Positions 37,732 through 47,219 of a stretch of 64,000 bases of DNA are shown here, in pieces. A program made the position numbers and the translations under genes. Location: the NCBI RefSeq assembly GCF_000986785.1, contig NZ_LAYY01000101.1, positions 273,379 through 337,378 of the forward strand, given 5' to 3'. Position 1 is the stretch's first letter; every line of letters starts with the position of its first letter. The stretch comes from Mesobacillus campisalis. GTDB taxonomy: Bacteria; Bacillota; Bacilli; Bacillales; Cytobacillaceae. The notes below the pieces were generated by a model. It saw nothing but the letters and a program-made list of their open reading frames with translations. It was not told where the DNA came from and searched no databases.

Positions 37732-39228
37732 TTAACAGGTTTCTACATCTAAATCAGTGACCGGCCACCAGAAAAATCCGTCTTTCTCCAACAGCTCATC
37801 AGCTGCTTTTGGTCCCATGGTGCCTGATTCATAATTTGGGAAGCTTTCTTTTTCATTTTCCCAAACGGCGGAAATGTTGTCGACAAAGCTCCAGGAAAGG
37901 GCTACTTCATCCCAGTGGGTGAAGTTGGTCGCATCTCCCCGCAGGCAGTCATACAGCAATTTTTCATACGCTTCAGGCGTATTCAGGCCATCTATGCCTT
38001 TGTTTGCATAGCTTAGCTTGACAGGAGTGGAATTAAGAGACTGGCCGCTCCTCTTTGCATTGAAATAGAGGGTGATGCCTTCTTCCGGCTGAATGTGAAT
38101 AACGAGAAGATTCGGATTGACGGAACCTTCCTGCTTGTTATATAAATCCATCGGGATATCCTTGAATTGCACGACAATCTTGGTGGATTTTGCTGCCATC
38201 CGCTTTCCTGTCCGGATATAGAATGGGACTCCTGCCCAGCGGAAATTGTCAATCATCAGCCTGCCGGCCACGAATGTTTCCGTATTCGATTCAGGGCTGA
38301 CCATCTCTTCCTGATTATAGGCCGGGACTTCCAGGTCCTGGATTTTCCCTTTTCCATACTGGCCTCGTACAAAGTATTGATTGACATCACTGTCCTTAAT
38401 TGGACGCAATGCCCTGAATACTCTAACTTTTTCGGACCGGACTTCATCGGTTGTCAGGCGGATTGGGGGTTCCATGGCCAGCAGCGCGACCATCTGGAGC
38501 ATATGGTTTTGGACCATGTCCCTTAGAGCCCCGCTCTTTTCATAATAGCGTCCGCGTTCTTCAACTCCAAGAACTTCGCTGGATGTTACCTGGATGTTTG
38601 AAATAAAGCGATTGTTCCAGAGCGGCTCGAAGATGGCATTGGCAAAGCGGATGACCTCGATATTTTGGACCATTTCCTTGCCGAGATAATGATCTATCCT
38701 GTATATTTCATCCTCGGAGAAAGCTGTCCTGATTTGATTGTTCAATACCTTTGCTGAATCAAGATCATGACCGAATGGCTTTTCAATCACAAGCCGCTTG
38801 AACCCTTGAGTTTCCGTAAGTCCATCCAGTTTCAGATGTTCGGCAATGGTACCGAAGAATTCCGGAGCCATTGCCAGGTAAAAAATCCGGTTCCCTTTAA
38901 GTCCATAGTGGCTGTCCATTTCCGTTGCCAGCCGATTTAACGCTGCATACGAATTCGAATCCGTCACATCGTGAGAGTGGTAGTAAAATCTTGAAGCAAA
39001 CTCATCAATTTCGCTGTTTTCCGCACCATCGGGATTTACTGACTGCTTCACATTATTCTGAAATTCCTCGTTGGTCAGTGTCCTTCTTGCGACGCCAATT
39101 ACAGCAAAGCGGCCAAGCTGCTCTTTTTTAAACAGGTTATATAGGGACGGGAACAACTTTCGTTTCGCCAGGTCCCCTGTTGCACCGAAAATCATGATTA
39201 ACGCAGTGGGTTTTTCGATTTGTGCCAA
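37732..39228 (-). CDS. zwf: Glucose-6-phosphate 1-dehydrogenase
   Basis: First step of the oxidative pentose phosphate pathway, making NADPH. 498 residues. NADP-binding IFGATGDLAKRKLFPSLYNL at the N-terminus and active-site RIDHYLGKEMVQN near residue 180; EKPFGHDL is also conserved. Two TTG codons compete as start: the one at 39228 lies 9 nt after AGAGAGG, the one at 39234 only 3 nt, so the inner one is preferred. Divergent from rnz and convergent with gndA. Confidence 0.95.
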   Translation of the reverse strand: MAQIEKPTALIMIFGATGDLAKRKLFPSLYNLFKKEQLGRFAVIGVARRTLTNEEFQNNVKQSVNPDGAENSEIDEFASRFYYHSHDVTDSNSYAALNRLATEMDSHYGLKGNRIFYLAMAPEFFGTIAEHLKLDGLTETQGFKRLVIEKPFGHDLDSAKVLNNQIRTAFSEDEIYRIDHYLGKEMVQNIEVIRFANAIFEPLWNNRFISNIQVTSSEVLGVEERGRYYEKSGALRDMVQNHMLQMVALLAMEPPIRLTTDEVRSEKVRVFRALRPIKDSDVNQYFVRGQYGKGKIQDLEVPAYNQEEMVSPESNTETFVAGRLMIDNFRWAGVPFYIRTGKRMAAKSTKIVVQFKDIPMDLYNKQEGSVNPNLLVIHIQPEEGITLYFNAKRSGQSLNSTPVKLSYANKGIDGLNTPEAYEKLLYDCLRGDATNFTHWDEVALSWSFVDNISAVWENEKESFPNYESGTMGPKAADELLEKDGFFWWPVTDLDVETC

Positions 39229-39448
39229 TGTCAAGAACCTCTCTTTATCTTTAATGTGTTACCTATGTAAACTACTCTGTACAAGTATAAAATTTTAGCT
39301 GTTTTATCGCAAATTGGCAAATGAAAGATGTCTATAGTTTTGTTCCGGCGCTTCCAATTTATCCTCCCAATTGTGATATAGTAGTAGCAGAATCTTTATA
39401 GCCCGCTGTCCGCGCGGCAAACGGGCTCCATAAAAGGAGATATGAAAC

Positions 39449-40372
39449 ATGGAAGTTTTTTTTCTTGGAACAGGGGCAGGCATGCCCGCCAAGCCGAGAA
39501 ATGTTTCCTCTGTCGCATTGAAGCTTCTGGAGGAAAGGGGCTCTATCTGGCTTTTTGACTGCGGCGAGGCTACACAGCATCAAATTTTACATACAAATAT
39601 TAAACCGCGCAGGATAGAAAAAATCTTCATTACCCACCTGCATGGAGATCATATTTATGGATTGCCGGGCCTGCTTTCCAGCCGTTCGTTTCAGGGCGGA
39701 GATACCGAAGTAGCGGTATATGGTCCTGCAGGCCTGAAGGATTATATAGCGGTCAGCCTTAAGGTGAGTAAATCCTATTTAAGTTACCCAATTAAGATAG
39801 TTGAAATTGAAGAAGGCATCATCTACGAAGACGATCAATTTATAGTTGAAGCCAGGCTTCTGGACCATGGGATTGCTTCCTATGGATACCGTGTCATCGA
39901 AAAGGACAGGCCGGGGACGCTGCTTGTGGACAAGTTGAAAGAATCCGGCGTCCAGCCTGGGCCCATTTATAAAAAAATTAAGCAGGGTGGCTCAGTGGAG
40001 CTCGAAGACGGCCGTATGCTCCATTCTGCAGAGTTTCTCGGTCCTGCCCAAAAAGGCCGTGTGGTGGCGATTCTTGGCGATACCAGGACATGCGAAGCTG
40101 CCCGCATTCTTGCTGCCGGTGCCGACTTGCTCATCCATGAAGCAACCTTTTCCGGGGGGCAGGAGGAGCTCGCCCGTGAGTATTTCCACTCCACTACCCT
40201 GCAGGCGGCTGAGACGGCGCTGAAAGCACAGGCTAAACGGCTTTGCCTTACCCATATCAGTTCGCGATTTGATCGGGAGGACTGGAAAATGCTCGAGCAG
40301 GAAGCGAGAAGTGTATTTCCGGACACCGTGGTTGCTGAAGATTTTATGGAAATAACGGTCCCTTTGAATTGA
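39449..40372 (+). CDS. rnz: Ribonuclease Z (tRNase Z)
   Basis: Zinc endonuclease that trims 3' ends of CCA-less tRNA precursors. 307 residues, the same length as recalled for B. subtilis RNase Z. Metallo-beta-lactamase motif H63-x-H65-x-D67-H68 ([13 protein letters not shown]), then [10 protein letters not shown] and HEATF, with the exosite region around [24 protein letters not shown] with AAAAGGAG. A hairpin AGCCCG/CGGGCT lies in the short 5' leader, at about 39403-39427. Confidence 0.96.
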   Translation: MEVFFLGTGAGMPAKPRNVSSVALKLLEERGSIWLFDCGEATQHQILHTNIKPRRIEKIFITHLHGDHIYGLPGLLSSRSFQGGDTEVAVYGPAGLKDYIAVSLKVSKSYLSYPIKIVEIEEGIIYEDDQFIVEARLLDHGIASYGYRVIEKDRPGTLLVDKLKESGVQPGPIYKKIKQGGSVELEDGRMLHSAEFLGPAQKGRVVAILGDTRTCEAARILAAGADLLIHEATFSGGQEELAREYFHSTTLQAAETALKAQAKRLCLTHISSRFDREDWKMLEQEARSVFPDTVVAEDFMEITVPLN

Positions 40373-40424
40373 GTGGCCTGGCTTCCGGGTGCCAGTCGGC
40401 TTAAATCTTGCTAAAATCCTAAAC

Positions 40425-40460
40425 AAAACAGTTCTTCATACCTTGATGAAGAGCTGTTTT
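40425..40460 (+). terminator. Intrinsic terminator after rnz
   Basis: 15-bp stem AAAACAGTTCTTCAT (40425-40439) / ATGAAGAGCTGTTTT (40446-40460), one G-U pair, T-rich end. Confidence 0.8.
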
Positions 40461-40510
40461 CACTAGTATCCGGGACGTAAAAACTGCTTGAAAAGAGAAT
40501 AGTTAGTCAA

Positions 40511-40553
40511 AAAGCAGCGTGGGAAAAACTATATGTTTTTCCCACGCTGCTTT
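40511..40553. terminator. Second perfect hairpin without a gene ahead of it
   Basis: Perfect 19-bp inverted repeat AAAGCAGCGTGGGAAAAAC (40511-40529) / 40535-40553 with a TATAT loop. No coding sequence lies between it and the rnz terminator. It may be a leftover of a lost gene or an insulator ahead of the secreted protein gene. The remainder of 40373-40704 holds only the promoter below. Confidence 0.55.
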
Positions 40554-40632
40554 ACTAATTTTGGAAGAAACCTAGTTTGTTGCTGCTGCCCATAAAGACA
40601 TGATAAAGACAACTTCTCGACTTATTATGGAC

Positions 40633-40662
40633 TTGTTACCATAATTATGTGAAATGTATAAT
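40633..40662 (+). promoter_or_regulatory. sigma-A promoter of the large secreted protein gene
   Basis: TTGTTA (40633-40638), 18-bp spacer, perfect -10 TATAAT (40657-40662), about 43 nt ahead of the start codon. Confidence 0.6.
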
Positions 40663-40704
40663 CAGTTGAAGATTCTAAATATTTAAAATGAAAGGAGATT
40701 TATT

Positions 40705-43700
40705 ATGGGGAAAAAATGCTATCGAAAATGGCTTTCGGGTGCCTTAATTGTAGTGTTGATTACTAGTTTCTTTCAATTCAGTGCAAGTGCCGAAACAAAT
40801 AAAGATCAGCCTGTGGTTGCAAAATTGAATGGCCGCGGTTTTAAAGAAGTGCAGAATCTGGGTACTCCTGCTACAGGTGCGGTTGTTACCGATGCAATAT
40901 TTGGAAAAGAGAATGGTAAAGATGTTGTTTACACAACGGCAAACGGAGGGTTATTTAATGTCATTGATGTTAAAAACAATACGGTTCTCTTTAATGAGCA
41001 ATTAAGAAAAGTAAATCAGGTTTGGACACATAGTATTGCTCCGGATGGAACCGTATATATTGCTGGATTAGCAGAAAAGAACGCAGGGGAACTTTGGAGT
41101 TATTCACCAGAAACAAAATCTGTTAAGAATTTAGGGATTCCAGATGCAAGCCATCAATTCTGGAGCAGCGCAACAGATGAGGATGGAAACGTCTATATCG
41201 GAACATACAAAGAAAAAGAAGGAAAGATTTTTAAATACGATGTTTCTAAACAAGAATTTGTTGATTTAGGAAAAGTAGATGTGGAGGGTGATGCTAGTTA
41301 TGTACGGTCGTTGTCCTACCACAACGGTTTTGTATATGCAGGCTTAGGGGTTACTGGAAATGTATACCGGATTAATACAGAGACTCTTGAAAAGGAGAAA
41401 ATCACCAAAAATGCACCTGACATTCTTGAAACAACAGTTGAAGGAATGGGATTCGCTTATGATATGGAGGTAGCTGGAAAGTACCTTGTTGTCAGATTTA
41501 GTGAAGTAAGTGCTATTTTGTTTTATGATTTAGATTCACAAGAATGGATTAAGGAATCTGTAATAGGTAAAATCGGTGATGGTTCTGAAGATGACTATGG
41601 GGCTTTTGGATATTCCCAATTAGCTGTGCATGATAACAAAACCTACGTGATTAACAATCGTCATATTATGGAGATTGATCTAAACACACTGGAAACAAGG
41701 GAAACTGGTATACGTTATCCTGCAGGATGGCGGGGTAGTGCTCTTATTGACTTTGGGGAGGATTTCACAGATCTTCGTCTTGTTTCGGTAAAAAGATCTG
41801 GAGAAATTATGACCGTGGATTTGGCTGCCAATAAGATAATCGATTTACCATTAGCGATGAATGGTAATTTGCCGTTAGATTTGCATAGTCTTGGGCTTGG
41901 TCCTGATGGGAACCTGTACATGACGACATACCCTGGAGGTCCCAAAGGGGCAAGATATAATACGAAAACAGGTGAAATTACCACGTATTCTCAAGGTCAA
42001 GCAGAAGGCATGGTGGCCGGAAATGGCTCTGACATGTATTTTGGAATATACTCCGGAGCATCTATTCAAAAGATGAATACAGATACACTAGGAATACAAA
42101 CACTTTTCAACTTATATGATGAGTATGAACAAGACCGTCCATATATTATGAAATTCGAGAATGAAAAACTATTAATCGGTACGATTCCATACTATCAAAA
42201 ATTAGGAGGAACGTTAACCATCTATGATCCTGCTTCAGGAGCAAGAGAGACGTACAGGAATGTTGTTCAAGACCAAAGTATCGTTGGACTTGCTTATAAA
42301 GATGGGAAGATTTATGGCTCTACCTCAATCCGAGGAGGATTGGATATAGAACCAACTGCCAAAAAGGCAAAAATGTTTGTGTGGGACGTCGAAGGTAAAA
42401 AGAAAATTGCAGAATTTGAATTGGACTTCCCAGAATTGGATACACCACCAATGATCAGCGGGTTAACCTTTGATAAAGATGGTTTGTTATGGGGAGCAGT
42501 TGACGGAATATTATTTGCGATGAACCCCCAAACGTATGAAATTGTAAAATCTAAGAATCTGTATCCGAATATCAAAAATAGAGGGATGTGGAGACCTGTT
42601 CATATCCTGTTTGGTGAAGATGGTTTACTGTATACGGATATCGGTGGGAAGCTAACTGTTGTGAATCCAAAATCCGACGATCTCAAGCATGTTAGCTTAA
42701 TTGAGTCTGGGCCTGAGGTTTCGTTTATCGAACTAGCATACGATAACGAAGGCAATCAAAATATTTATTTTATAGACGGTGACAGCAAATATTTAAAAAT
42801 GATTCCTGTCATTGATGGAGGTAAACTGCCTGTTGTACCCGTATACGAAACAGTGCCAGTATCCTTTGCAAACCAAGGGTTTGAGGAATTAGCCGGAGTA
42901 GATAACCGTATTCCAGGCTGGTCATCTTTATTTACCCTTACAAATAACGTTTCGTATGGGATAACCAATGAAAAGTCCAAAACAGGAGACTATTCCTTGA
43001 AAATTACGGATAGGGCTGCAAATGAAACAGTGTTTGTCGTATCAGATCCAATTCCGGTTACAGCTGGTGTTGAGTATACGGGTTCAGTTGAAATGTATTT
43101 AGAGGATGGCAGTGCAAGCTTCTTTATACGTTATTTTGATGGAGCTGGTAAACAAGTTGGGGCAGACCGGGATGGTGTCAACATTATACATGTTAGGGGC
43201 GGACATAAACAATGGCAAACTGTACGTGCTACTGTCACTGCACCTGATCATGCAGTATCTGCAAAATTATTTGCAGGGGCTTCTAACTTCTTTACAACAT
43301 CAGGGGCGTATTACGATGATTTCAAACTTACTTTTGAAAGAGAAGTTGTACTGGATAAAGTTGTTATCTCCGCAGAAGATACGTTACTTCAAGGTGAAGA
43401 AATGGAAACGGAACTGTCTGTCCTCCTTACGAATGGAGAGTCAGTCGATTTAGACGAAGTTGATGTCGTATGGGCAAGCAGTTCACCGAAGGTTGCAACA
43501 ATAGAAAACGGGAAAATCTCCGCGAAAAATGCAGGAACTGCCGAGGTTCAGGCAATCGTGACTTACCAAGATAAAGAATACATGTCGAATAAACTTACAA
43601 TTAAAGTCAATGTCACCACAGGTACATTAGCCATGCAGATCACAGAGCTTCAAGCATCAAAACAAATCGACCACTCGTTAGCAAAACAACTAACAAATCG

Positions 43701-43851
43701 ATTAAAACAAGCTGAGCATTTTGATGATATAGGCTATGTCAAACAAGCACAAAAACACCTGGATGACTTCACAAAACATCTAAATAACAGTAATGCTGAT
43801 AAAGAAATAAAAGAAATGCTAACCAACAACGTAAACGCAATAGGGGAATGA
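40705..43851 (+). CDS. Large secreted beta-propeller protein with CBM-like, Big2 and FIMAH-like domains
   Basis: 1048 residues. A signal peptide (basic KKCYRKW, hydrophobic core, cleavage after ASA at 29) sends it out of the cell. Residues about 45-700 are built of repeated blades with patterns such as GNVYIGTYKEKEGKIFKYD, GFVYAGLGVTGNVYRINT and GNLYMTTYPGGPKG: probably two beta-propellers. Next, about 713-872 resembles a carbohydrate-binding jelly roll (ANQGFEELAG...IPGW; YYDDFKLTFE), about 877-965 a bacterial Ig-like Big2 domain (VVWASSSPKVATIENGKISA), and about 970-1048 a helical FIMAH-like tail. No catalytic signature was recognised. Codons are visibly richer in A/T than the neighbours and B. 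subtilis has no counterpart here as recalled, so acquisition by transfer is likely. AAAGGAG precedes the ATG. Confidence 0.8.
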   Translation: MGKKCYRKWLSGALIVVLITSFFQFSASAETNKDQPVVAKLNGRGFKEVQNLGTPATGAVVTDAIFGKENGKDVVYTTANGGLFNVIDVKNNTVLFNEQLRKVNQVWTHSIAPDGTVYIAGLAEKNAGELWSYSPETKSVKNLGIPDASHQFWSSATDEDGNVYIGTYKEKEGKIFKYDVSKQEFVDLGKVDVEGDASYVRSLSYHNGFVYAGLGVTGNVYRINTETLEKEKITKNAPDILETTVEGMGFAYDMEVAGKYLVVRFSEVSAILFYDLDSQEWIKESVIGKIGDGSEDDYGAFGYSQLAVHDNKTYVINNRHIMEIDLNTLETRETGIRYPAGWRGSALIDFGEDFTDLRLVSVKRSGEIMTVDLAANKIIDLPLAMNGNLPLDLHSLGLGPDGNLYMTTYPGGPKGARYNTKTGEITTYSQGQAEGMVAGNGSDMYFGIYSGASIQKMNTDTLGIQTLFNLYDEYEQDRPYIMKFENEKLLIGTIPYYQKLGGTLTIYDPASGARETYRNVVQDQSIVGLAYKDGKIYGSTSIRGGLDIEPTAKKAKMFVWDVEGKKKIAEFELDFPELDTPPMISGLTFDKDGLLWGAVDGILFAMNPQTYEIVKSKNLYPNIKNRGMWRPVHILFGEDGLLYTDIGGKLTVVNPKSDDLKHVSLIESGPEVSFIELAYDNEGNQNIYFIDGDSKYLKMIPVIDGGKLPVVPVYETVPVSFANQGFEELAGVDNRIPGWSSLFTLTNNVSYGITNEKSKTGDYSLKITDRAANETVFVVSDPIPVTAGVEYTGSVEMYLEDGSASFFIRYFDGAGKQVGADRDGVNIIHVRGGHKQWQTVRATVTAPDHAVSAKLFAGASNFFTTSGAYYDDFKLTFEREVVLDKVVISAEDTLLQGEEMETELSVLLTNGESVDLDEVDVVWASSSPKVATIENGKISAKNAGTAEVQAIVTYQDKEYMSNKLTIKVNVTTGTLAMQITELQASKQIDHSLAKQLTNRLKQAEHFDDIGYVKQAQKHLDDFTKHLNNSNADKEIKEMLTNNVNAIGE

Positions 43852-43895
43852 GGCAAGGCAGAGACAGTTTTACAGGAAAATAGTTTATGAAAATA

Positions 43896-43937
43896 AAAAG
43901 TACACCGGCTATGATAAATCTCCCGTTGTACTTTTTT
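43896..43937 (+). terminator. Terminator after the secreted protein gene
   Basis: AAAAAGTACA (43896-43905) pairs with TGTACTTTTT (about 43927-43936); one mismatch then a CGG/CCG extension; T-rich end. Confidence 0.6.
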
Positions 43938-43963
43938 ATCTTAATTGATATCCACAATTGATC

Positions 43964-44030
43964 AGAGCGCCTTCATTCCAGGTGCGTCTTATGCCTGTCG
44001 CCCCTGAGCAAGCCGCTTCCGCTTTTCTTA
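43964..44030 (-). repeat. Interspersed hairpin repeat, copy 2 (truncated)
   Basis: 67 bp aligning with 30064-30130, with GCGTCTTATGC and the end GCTTCCGCTTTTCTTA shared. The other half of copy 1 is missing. On the minus strand it starts with the TAA that is the stop codon of namA, the same arrangement as copy 1 with prli42. Confidence 0.65.
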
Positions 44031-45047
44031 TTCCCAGCCTCGTTTGTACTGCTCTGGCGATTGTATGCTTACGCCTAGTTCTTTGGCGGCTGTACGCGGC
44101 CAGTAGGGATCACGGAGCAGTTCCCGGGCAATGAAGACCAGATCGGCACGCTCGTTCTGGAGGATCTCTTCCGCCTGGATACCGGTGGTGATCAGGCCGA
44201 CCGCTCCTGTCGCAATTTCGGCTTCCTGCCGGATTCTTTCCGCTAATTTCACCTGATATCCCGGGTAAACGGGAATCCTTGCAGGCACTACTGCACCTGA
44301 GCTGACATCGATGAGGTCAACTCCCTGTGCTTTCATCCATCCAGCCATCACAGCATAATCAGCAACGTCCAGACCGCCTTCCGTGTAGTCTTTGGCAGAT
44401 ATCCTTACAAATAACGGGCCATCCCACACAGATTTCACCTCATCGATAATTTCCCGGAGGAACAAGTACCGCTTCTCCTGTGAGCCGCCATATTCATCTT
44501 CACGTTTATTGGTGAGCGGCGATAAAAACTGGTTAATTAAATAGCCGTGCGCGGCATGGAGTTCTATGACATCAAATCCAGCTTTCTTAGCCCTTTCTGC
44601 TGCTTTCTTAAAAGCTGTTATGGTTTCATGGATGTCTTCTTTTGTCATTTCCTTCGGCTGCTTGTATTTTTCGTTGAAAGCCAGGGGGGACGGAGCGATG
44701 ATTTCTTCCGGGAGCATCGCTTTTCTTCCTGCATGGGCAATTTGAATGCCTGCTTTTGCCCCGTGGCGTTTTATGCGCCTGACAATCTCTCCGAGTCCCT
44801 CAACATGATCGTCGCTCCAGATTCCCAGATCCTGAGGGGAGATTCTTCCCTGGGGAGTAACGGCCGTGGCCTCGAGAATGACAAGTCCAGCCTGGCCGAC
44901 GGCCCTGGTTTCGTAATGGGTATAATGCCAATCTGTCGCCGCCCCATCTTCCTTTTCAACGGAGTACATGCACATTGGCGCCATCACAATCCGGTTCTTC
45001 AATGTCAGTCCCCTGATTTCATAGGGAGAAAATAGTTTTCTTTCCAT
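44028..45047 (-). CDS. namA: NADPH dehydrogenase NamA (YqjM), Old Yellow Enzyme family
   Basis: FMN ene-reductase acting on alpha,beta-unsaturated aldehydes and ketones and on nitro compounds; linked to oxidative stress. 339 residues, TIM barrel. N-terminal [11 protein letters not shown] carries the Cys-and-Tyr pattern typical of the YqjM class, substrate-binding [19 protein letters not shown] and QIAHAGRKA are present, and [13 protein letters not shown] plus [13 protein letters not shown] form the FMN phosphate site. ATG with AAGGAGG 9 nt ahead. Its stop codon lies in repeat copy 2. Confidence 0.95.
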   Translation of the reverse strand: MERKLFSPYEIRGLTLKNRIVMAPMCMYSVEKEDGAATDWHYTHYETRAVGQAGLVILEATAVTPQGRISPQDLGIWSDDHVEGLGEIVRRIKRHGAKAGIQIAHAGRKAMLPEEIIAPSPLAFNEKYKQPKEMTKEDIHETITAFKKAAERAKKAGFDVIELHAAHGYLINQFLSPLTNKREDEYGGSQEKRYLFLREIIDEVKSVWDGPLFVRISAKDYTEGGLDVADYAVMAGWMKAQGVDLIDVSSGAVVPARIPVYPGYQVKLAERIRQEAEIATGAVGLITTGIQAEEILQNERADLVFIARELLRDPYWPRTAAKELGVSIQSPEQYKRGWE

Positions 45048-45101
45048 TTTTAAAAAACCTCCTTCAATATTTCCAAGTATATCAGGAGTTTTTAAGGATG
45101 T

Positions 45102-45959
45102 TTACTCAGAAAGCTTGATGGGCTGCTTGCCGCTGCCCAGTTCAGATGAGAGGGCTTCTCCCATTTTTCGGGAATGATTGGCCGCCTCCTTGATGCAGGA
45201 GATAAATGCCTCCTGGACGCCGTGTTTTTCCAAAATGGCGATGCCAGCTTCCGTGGTTCCCCCGGGGCTGGTTACCTGCAAACGAAGCTCTTCGGGCGTT
45301 TTTTCGGATGTGGCCATCATCGCCGCGGCACCAATCAGGGTCTGGACAATCAAGTCTTTGGCTAGTTTTTGTTCAAGGCCGATTTCAACCGCACTTTTTT
45401 CCATTGCTTCAACGAGATAATAGATGTATGCCGGACCGCTGCCGGACAGCCCGGTGACAGCATCAAGCTGTTCTTCCTGGACAAAGGCTGTGAAGCCCAC
45501 TGTATCAAAAAGCTTTTGGGCAATCCTTTTTTGCGCCTCGGTCACCCTCTGGTTACCAGCGATGGCCGTTGCCGATCGGCTGACTGCTGCAGAGGTATTG
45601 GGCATGGCCCTTATGATGGCCAGCGGCTTTTCGGCCGCTTGTTCCATCGTTTCCAGGGATACCCCGGCCAGGACAGAAATCAAAAGGATATCATCCCTGA
45701 GAAAGGATTTAAATTCATTGATGGCACCGGCAGCATCCTTTGGCTTCATGGCCAGGATGACGGCATCCGCATCCGCAAACAGTTCATTGTAATCATAGGA
45801 ACCATTTATTCCGTAGGTTTGTTCAAGCTGTTTCAGCTTCTTTTGGTTATTTCGGTTTGTTACCCAGATTTGGCTGCCTTTCAGCAAACCATTTTCAATG
45901 ATGCCGGACATTAGCGCCTCTGCCATGGAACCAGCTCCGAAAAATACGAGCTTCTTCAT
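45102..45959 (-). CDS. proI: Pyrroline-5-carboxylate reductase
   Basis: Last step of proline synthesis: pyrroline-5-carboxylate to proline with NADPH. 285 residues. Rossmann FFGAGSMAEALMSGII at the N-terminus, MKPKDAA and RAMPNTSAAVSRSATA in the middle, and the family signature in GLSGSGPAYIYYLVEAM and TSPGGTTEAGI. It corresponds in position to B. subtilis yqjO (proI), one of several paralogues there. ATG with TTGGAGGA. 54 nt ahead of namA on the same strand, so probably co-transcribed. Confidence 0.93.
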   Translation of the reverse strand: MKKLVFFGAGSMAEALMSGIIENGLLKGSQIWVTNRNNQKKLKQLEQTYGINGSYDYNELFADADAVILAMKPKDAAGAINEFKSFLRDDILLISVLAGVSLETMEQAAEKPLAIIRAMPNTSAAVSRSATAIAGNQRVTEAQKRIAQKLFDTVGFTAFVQEEQLDAVTGLSGSGPAYIYYLVEAMEKSAVEIGLEQKLAKDLIVQTLIGAAAMMATSEKTPEELRLQVTSPGGTTEAGIAILEKHGVQEAFISCIKEAANHSRKMGEALSSELGSGKQPIKLSE

Positions 45960-46025
45960 TTCATTGTTCCTCCAATTTTATAATGTATGGAAAAAATCCA
46001 TAACGACCGATAATAAAGTAAAAAG

Positions 46026-46055
46026 AACCTTCCATCCTTTAAAGGATGAAAGGTT
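46026..46055. repeat. Palindrome between divergent proI and yqjP
   Basis: A perfect 16-bp palindrome CATCCTTTAAAGGATG (46033-46048) is extended by AACCTT/AAGGTT around a C/A mismatch, total 30 bp, followed by TATTTTT. Both flanking genes point away from it, so it is not an obvious terminator. The rest of 45960-46243 shows nothing convincing. Confidence 0.5.
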
Positions 46056-46243
46056 TATTTTTAATAGTGATTATGCTTTAAATGGGCATTCGCTGTCAAG
46101 GTATGGGGAAAAGTTTTTTGTCTTTTCTGAAAAGTTATCCAGGGATAATGACAATCCGGGCTATTTTCGGTAAACTTGATTTTGCAAGGCCTATTAAAGT
46201 TACATAGTCTTTATGGAAATATAACGTTTTTAAGGAGAAGAAC

Positions 46244-47209
46244 ATGGCTGAATGGAAAAATGGAATTGCCAAACTGACATTGCCCACACCGTTTCCGGTA
46301 GGAGATGTCCATACTTATTTAATAAAAGGGGACAGACTTACCCTTGTCGACGCAGGGGTCAAGACAGACGAGGCATGGGAAGCATTCAGGTTCCAGCTGG
46401 CACAGCTGGGGATTTCTCCGGAAGAGATTGAGCAGGTAATTCTGACTCACCATCATCCGGACCATGTCGGGCTCCTGGATTTCCTGCCAGCTTCGCTCGA
46501 AGTTCATGCCCACCCGCTGAACGAAAGGTGGGTGAACAGGACCCCCGATTTTGCTGCAGAGCATAACCGGTTTTTTGCGGGATTGTATCGTACCTTTGGC
46601 GTCCCGGAATCCTTTTATGTGCCTTTTATGCAAAGGATGGCAAAAATGCTCCGTTTTTCGTGCAACCGCCCCTTAACTGGATATTTGCATGAAAATGACA
46701 TTCCTGTTGGGCTCCATGACTGGAGAGTGCTTGAAACCCCGGGGCATGCCCAGGGCCATATTGCTCTTTGGCGTGAAAAGGATGGCGTCCTGATTGGCGG
46801 GGATGTCCTGCTCGCTCATATTTCGCCCAACCCGCTCCTTGAGCCGCCGCACCCTGGCAAATTGGAGCGCCCTATGCCGCAGCTGCAATACAACGAATCT
46901 CTAAGGAAGCTCCAGAAATATCCCGTATCCCTTGTGCATGCCGGGCATGGAGAGGACTTCGGCGATATCGTCCCCTTAATTGAAAAAAGGCTCTTACGCC
47001 AGCATGAACGTGCGATGAAAGTGAAAGCGATGCTGAAGCAAGGGGCCAAGTCTCCTTTTGAAATCTGCCAGCACCTTTTCCCGGCTGTCTATCAAAAAGA
47101 GTTAAGTTTGACGATTTCAGAAACAGTGGCACAGCTTGATTACCTGCAATCGCTCGGGGAGATTACGATAAAAGAGGATGAAGCGGTCCTGCTTTATGCC
47201 GCCAAGTGA
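46244..47209 (+). CDS. yqjP: Metallo-beta-lactamase-fold hydrolase YqjP
   Basis: 321-residue cytoplasmic metal hydrolase. The Zn motif is LTHHHPDHVGLLD (H-x-H-x-D-H form) near residue 68, with ETPGHAQGHIAL and IGGDVLL downstream, and a C-terminal winged-helix-like extension (MLKQGAKSPFEICQHLFP) as in LACTB2-like proteins. The substrate is unknown. ATG with AAGGAGAAG. The next gene starts 10 nt after its stop, the same pair (yqjP-yqjQ) as in B. subtilis. Confidence 0.88.
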   Translation: MAEWKNGIAKLTLPTPFPVGDVHTYLIKGDRLTLVDAGVKTDEAWEAFRFQLAQLGISPEEIEQVILTHHHPDHVGLLDFLPASLEVHAHPLNERWVNRTPDFAAEHNRFFAGLYRTFGVPESFYVPFMQRMAKMLRFSCNRPLTGYLHENDIPVGLHDWRVLETPGHAQGHIALWREKDGVLIGGDVLLAHISPNPLLEPPHPGKLERPMPQLQYNESLRKLQKYPVSLVHAGHGEDFGDIVPLIEKRLLRQHERAMKVKAMLKQGAKSPFEICQHLFPAVYQKELSLTISETVAQLDYLQSLGEITIKEDEAVLLYAAK

Positions 47210-47219
47210 GGTGTTCGAA

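Noticed and set aside
45369..45914. Open frame of 181 codons on the plus strand
   Set aside because: Antisense to proI; no translation signals.
45898..46173. 91-codon plus-strand frame between proI and yqjP
   Set aside because: Begins antisense to proI and runs through the palindrome at 46026-46055; no SD.
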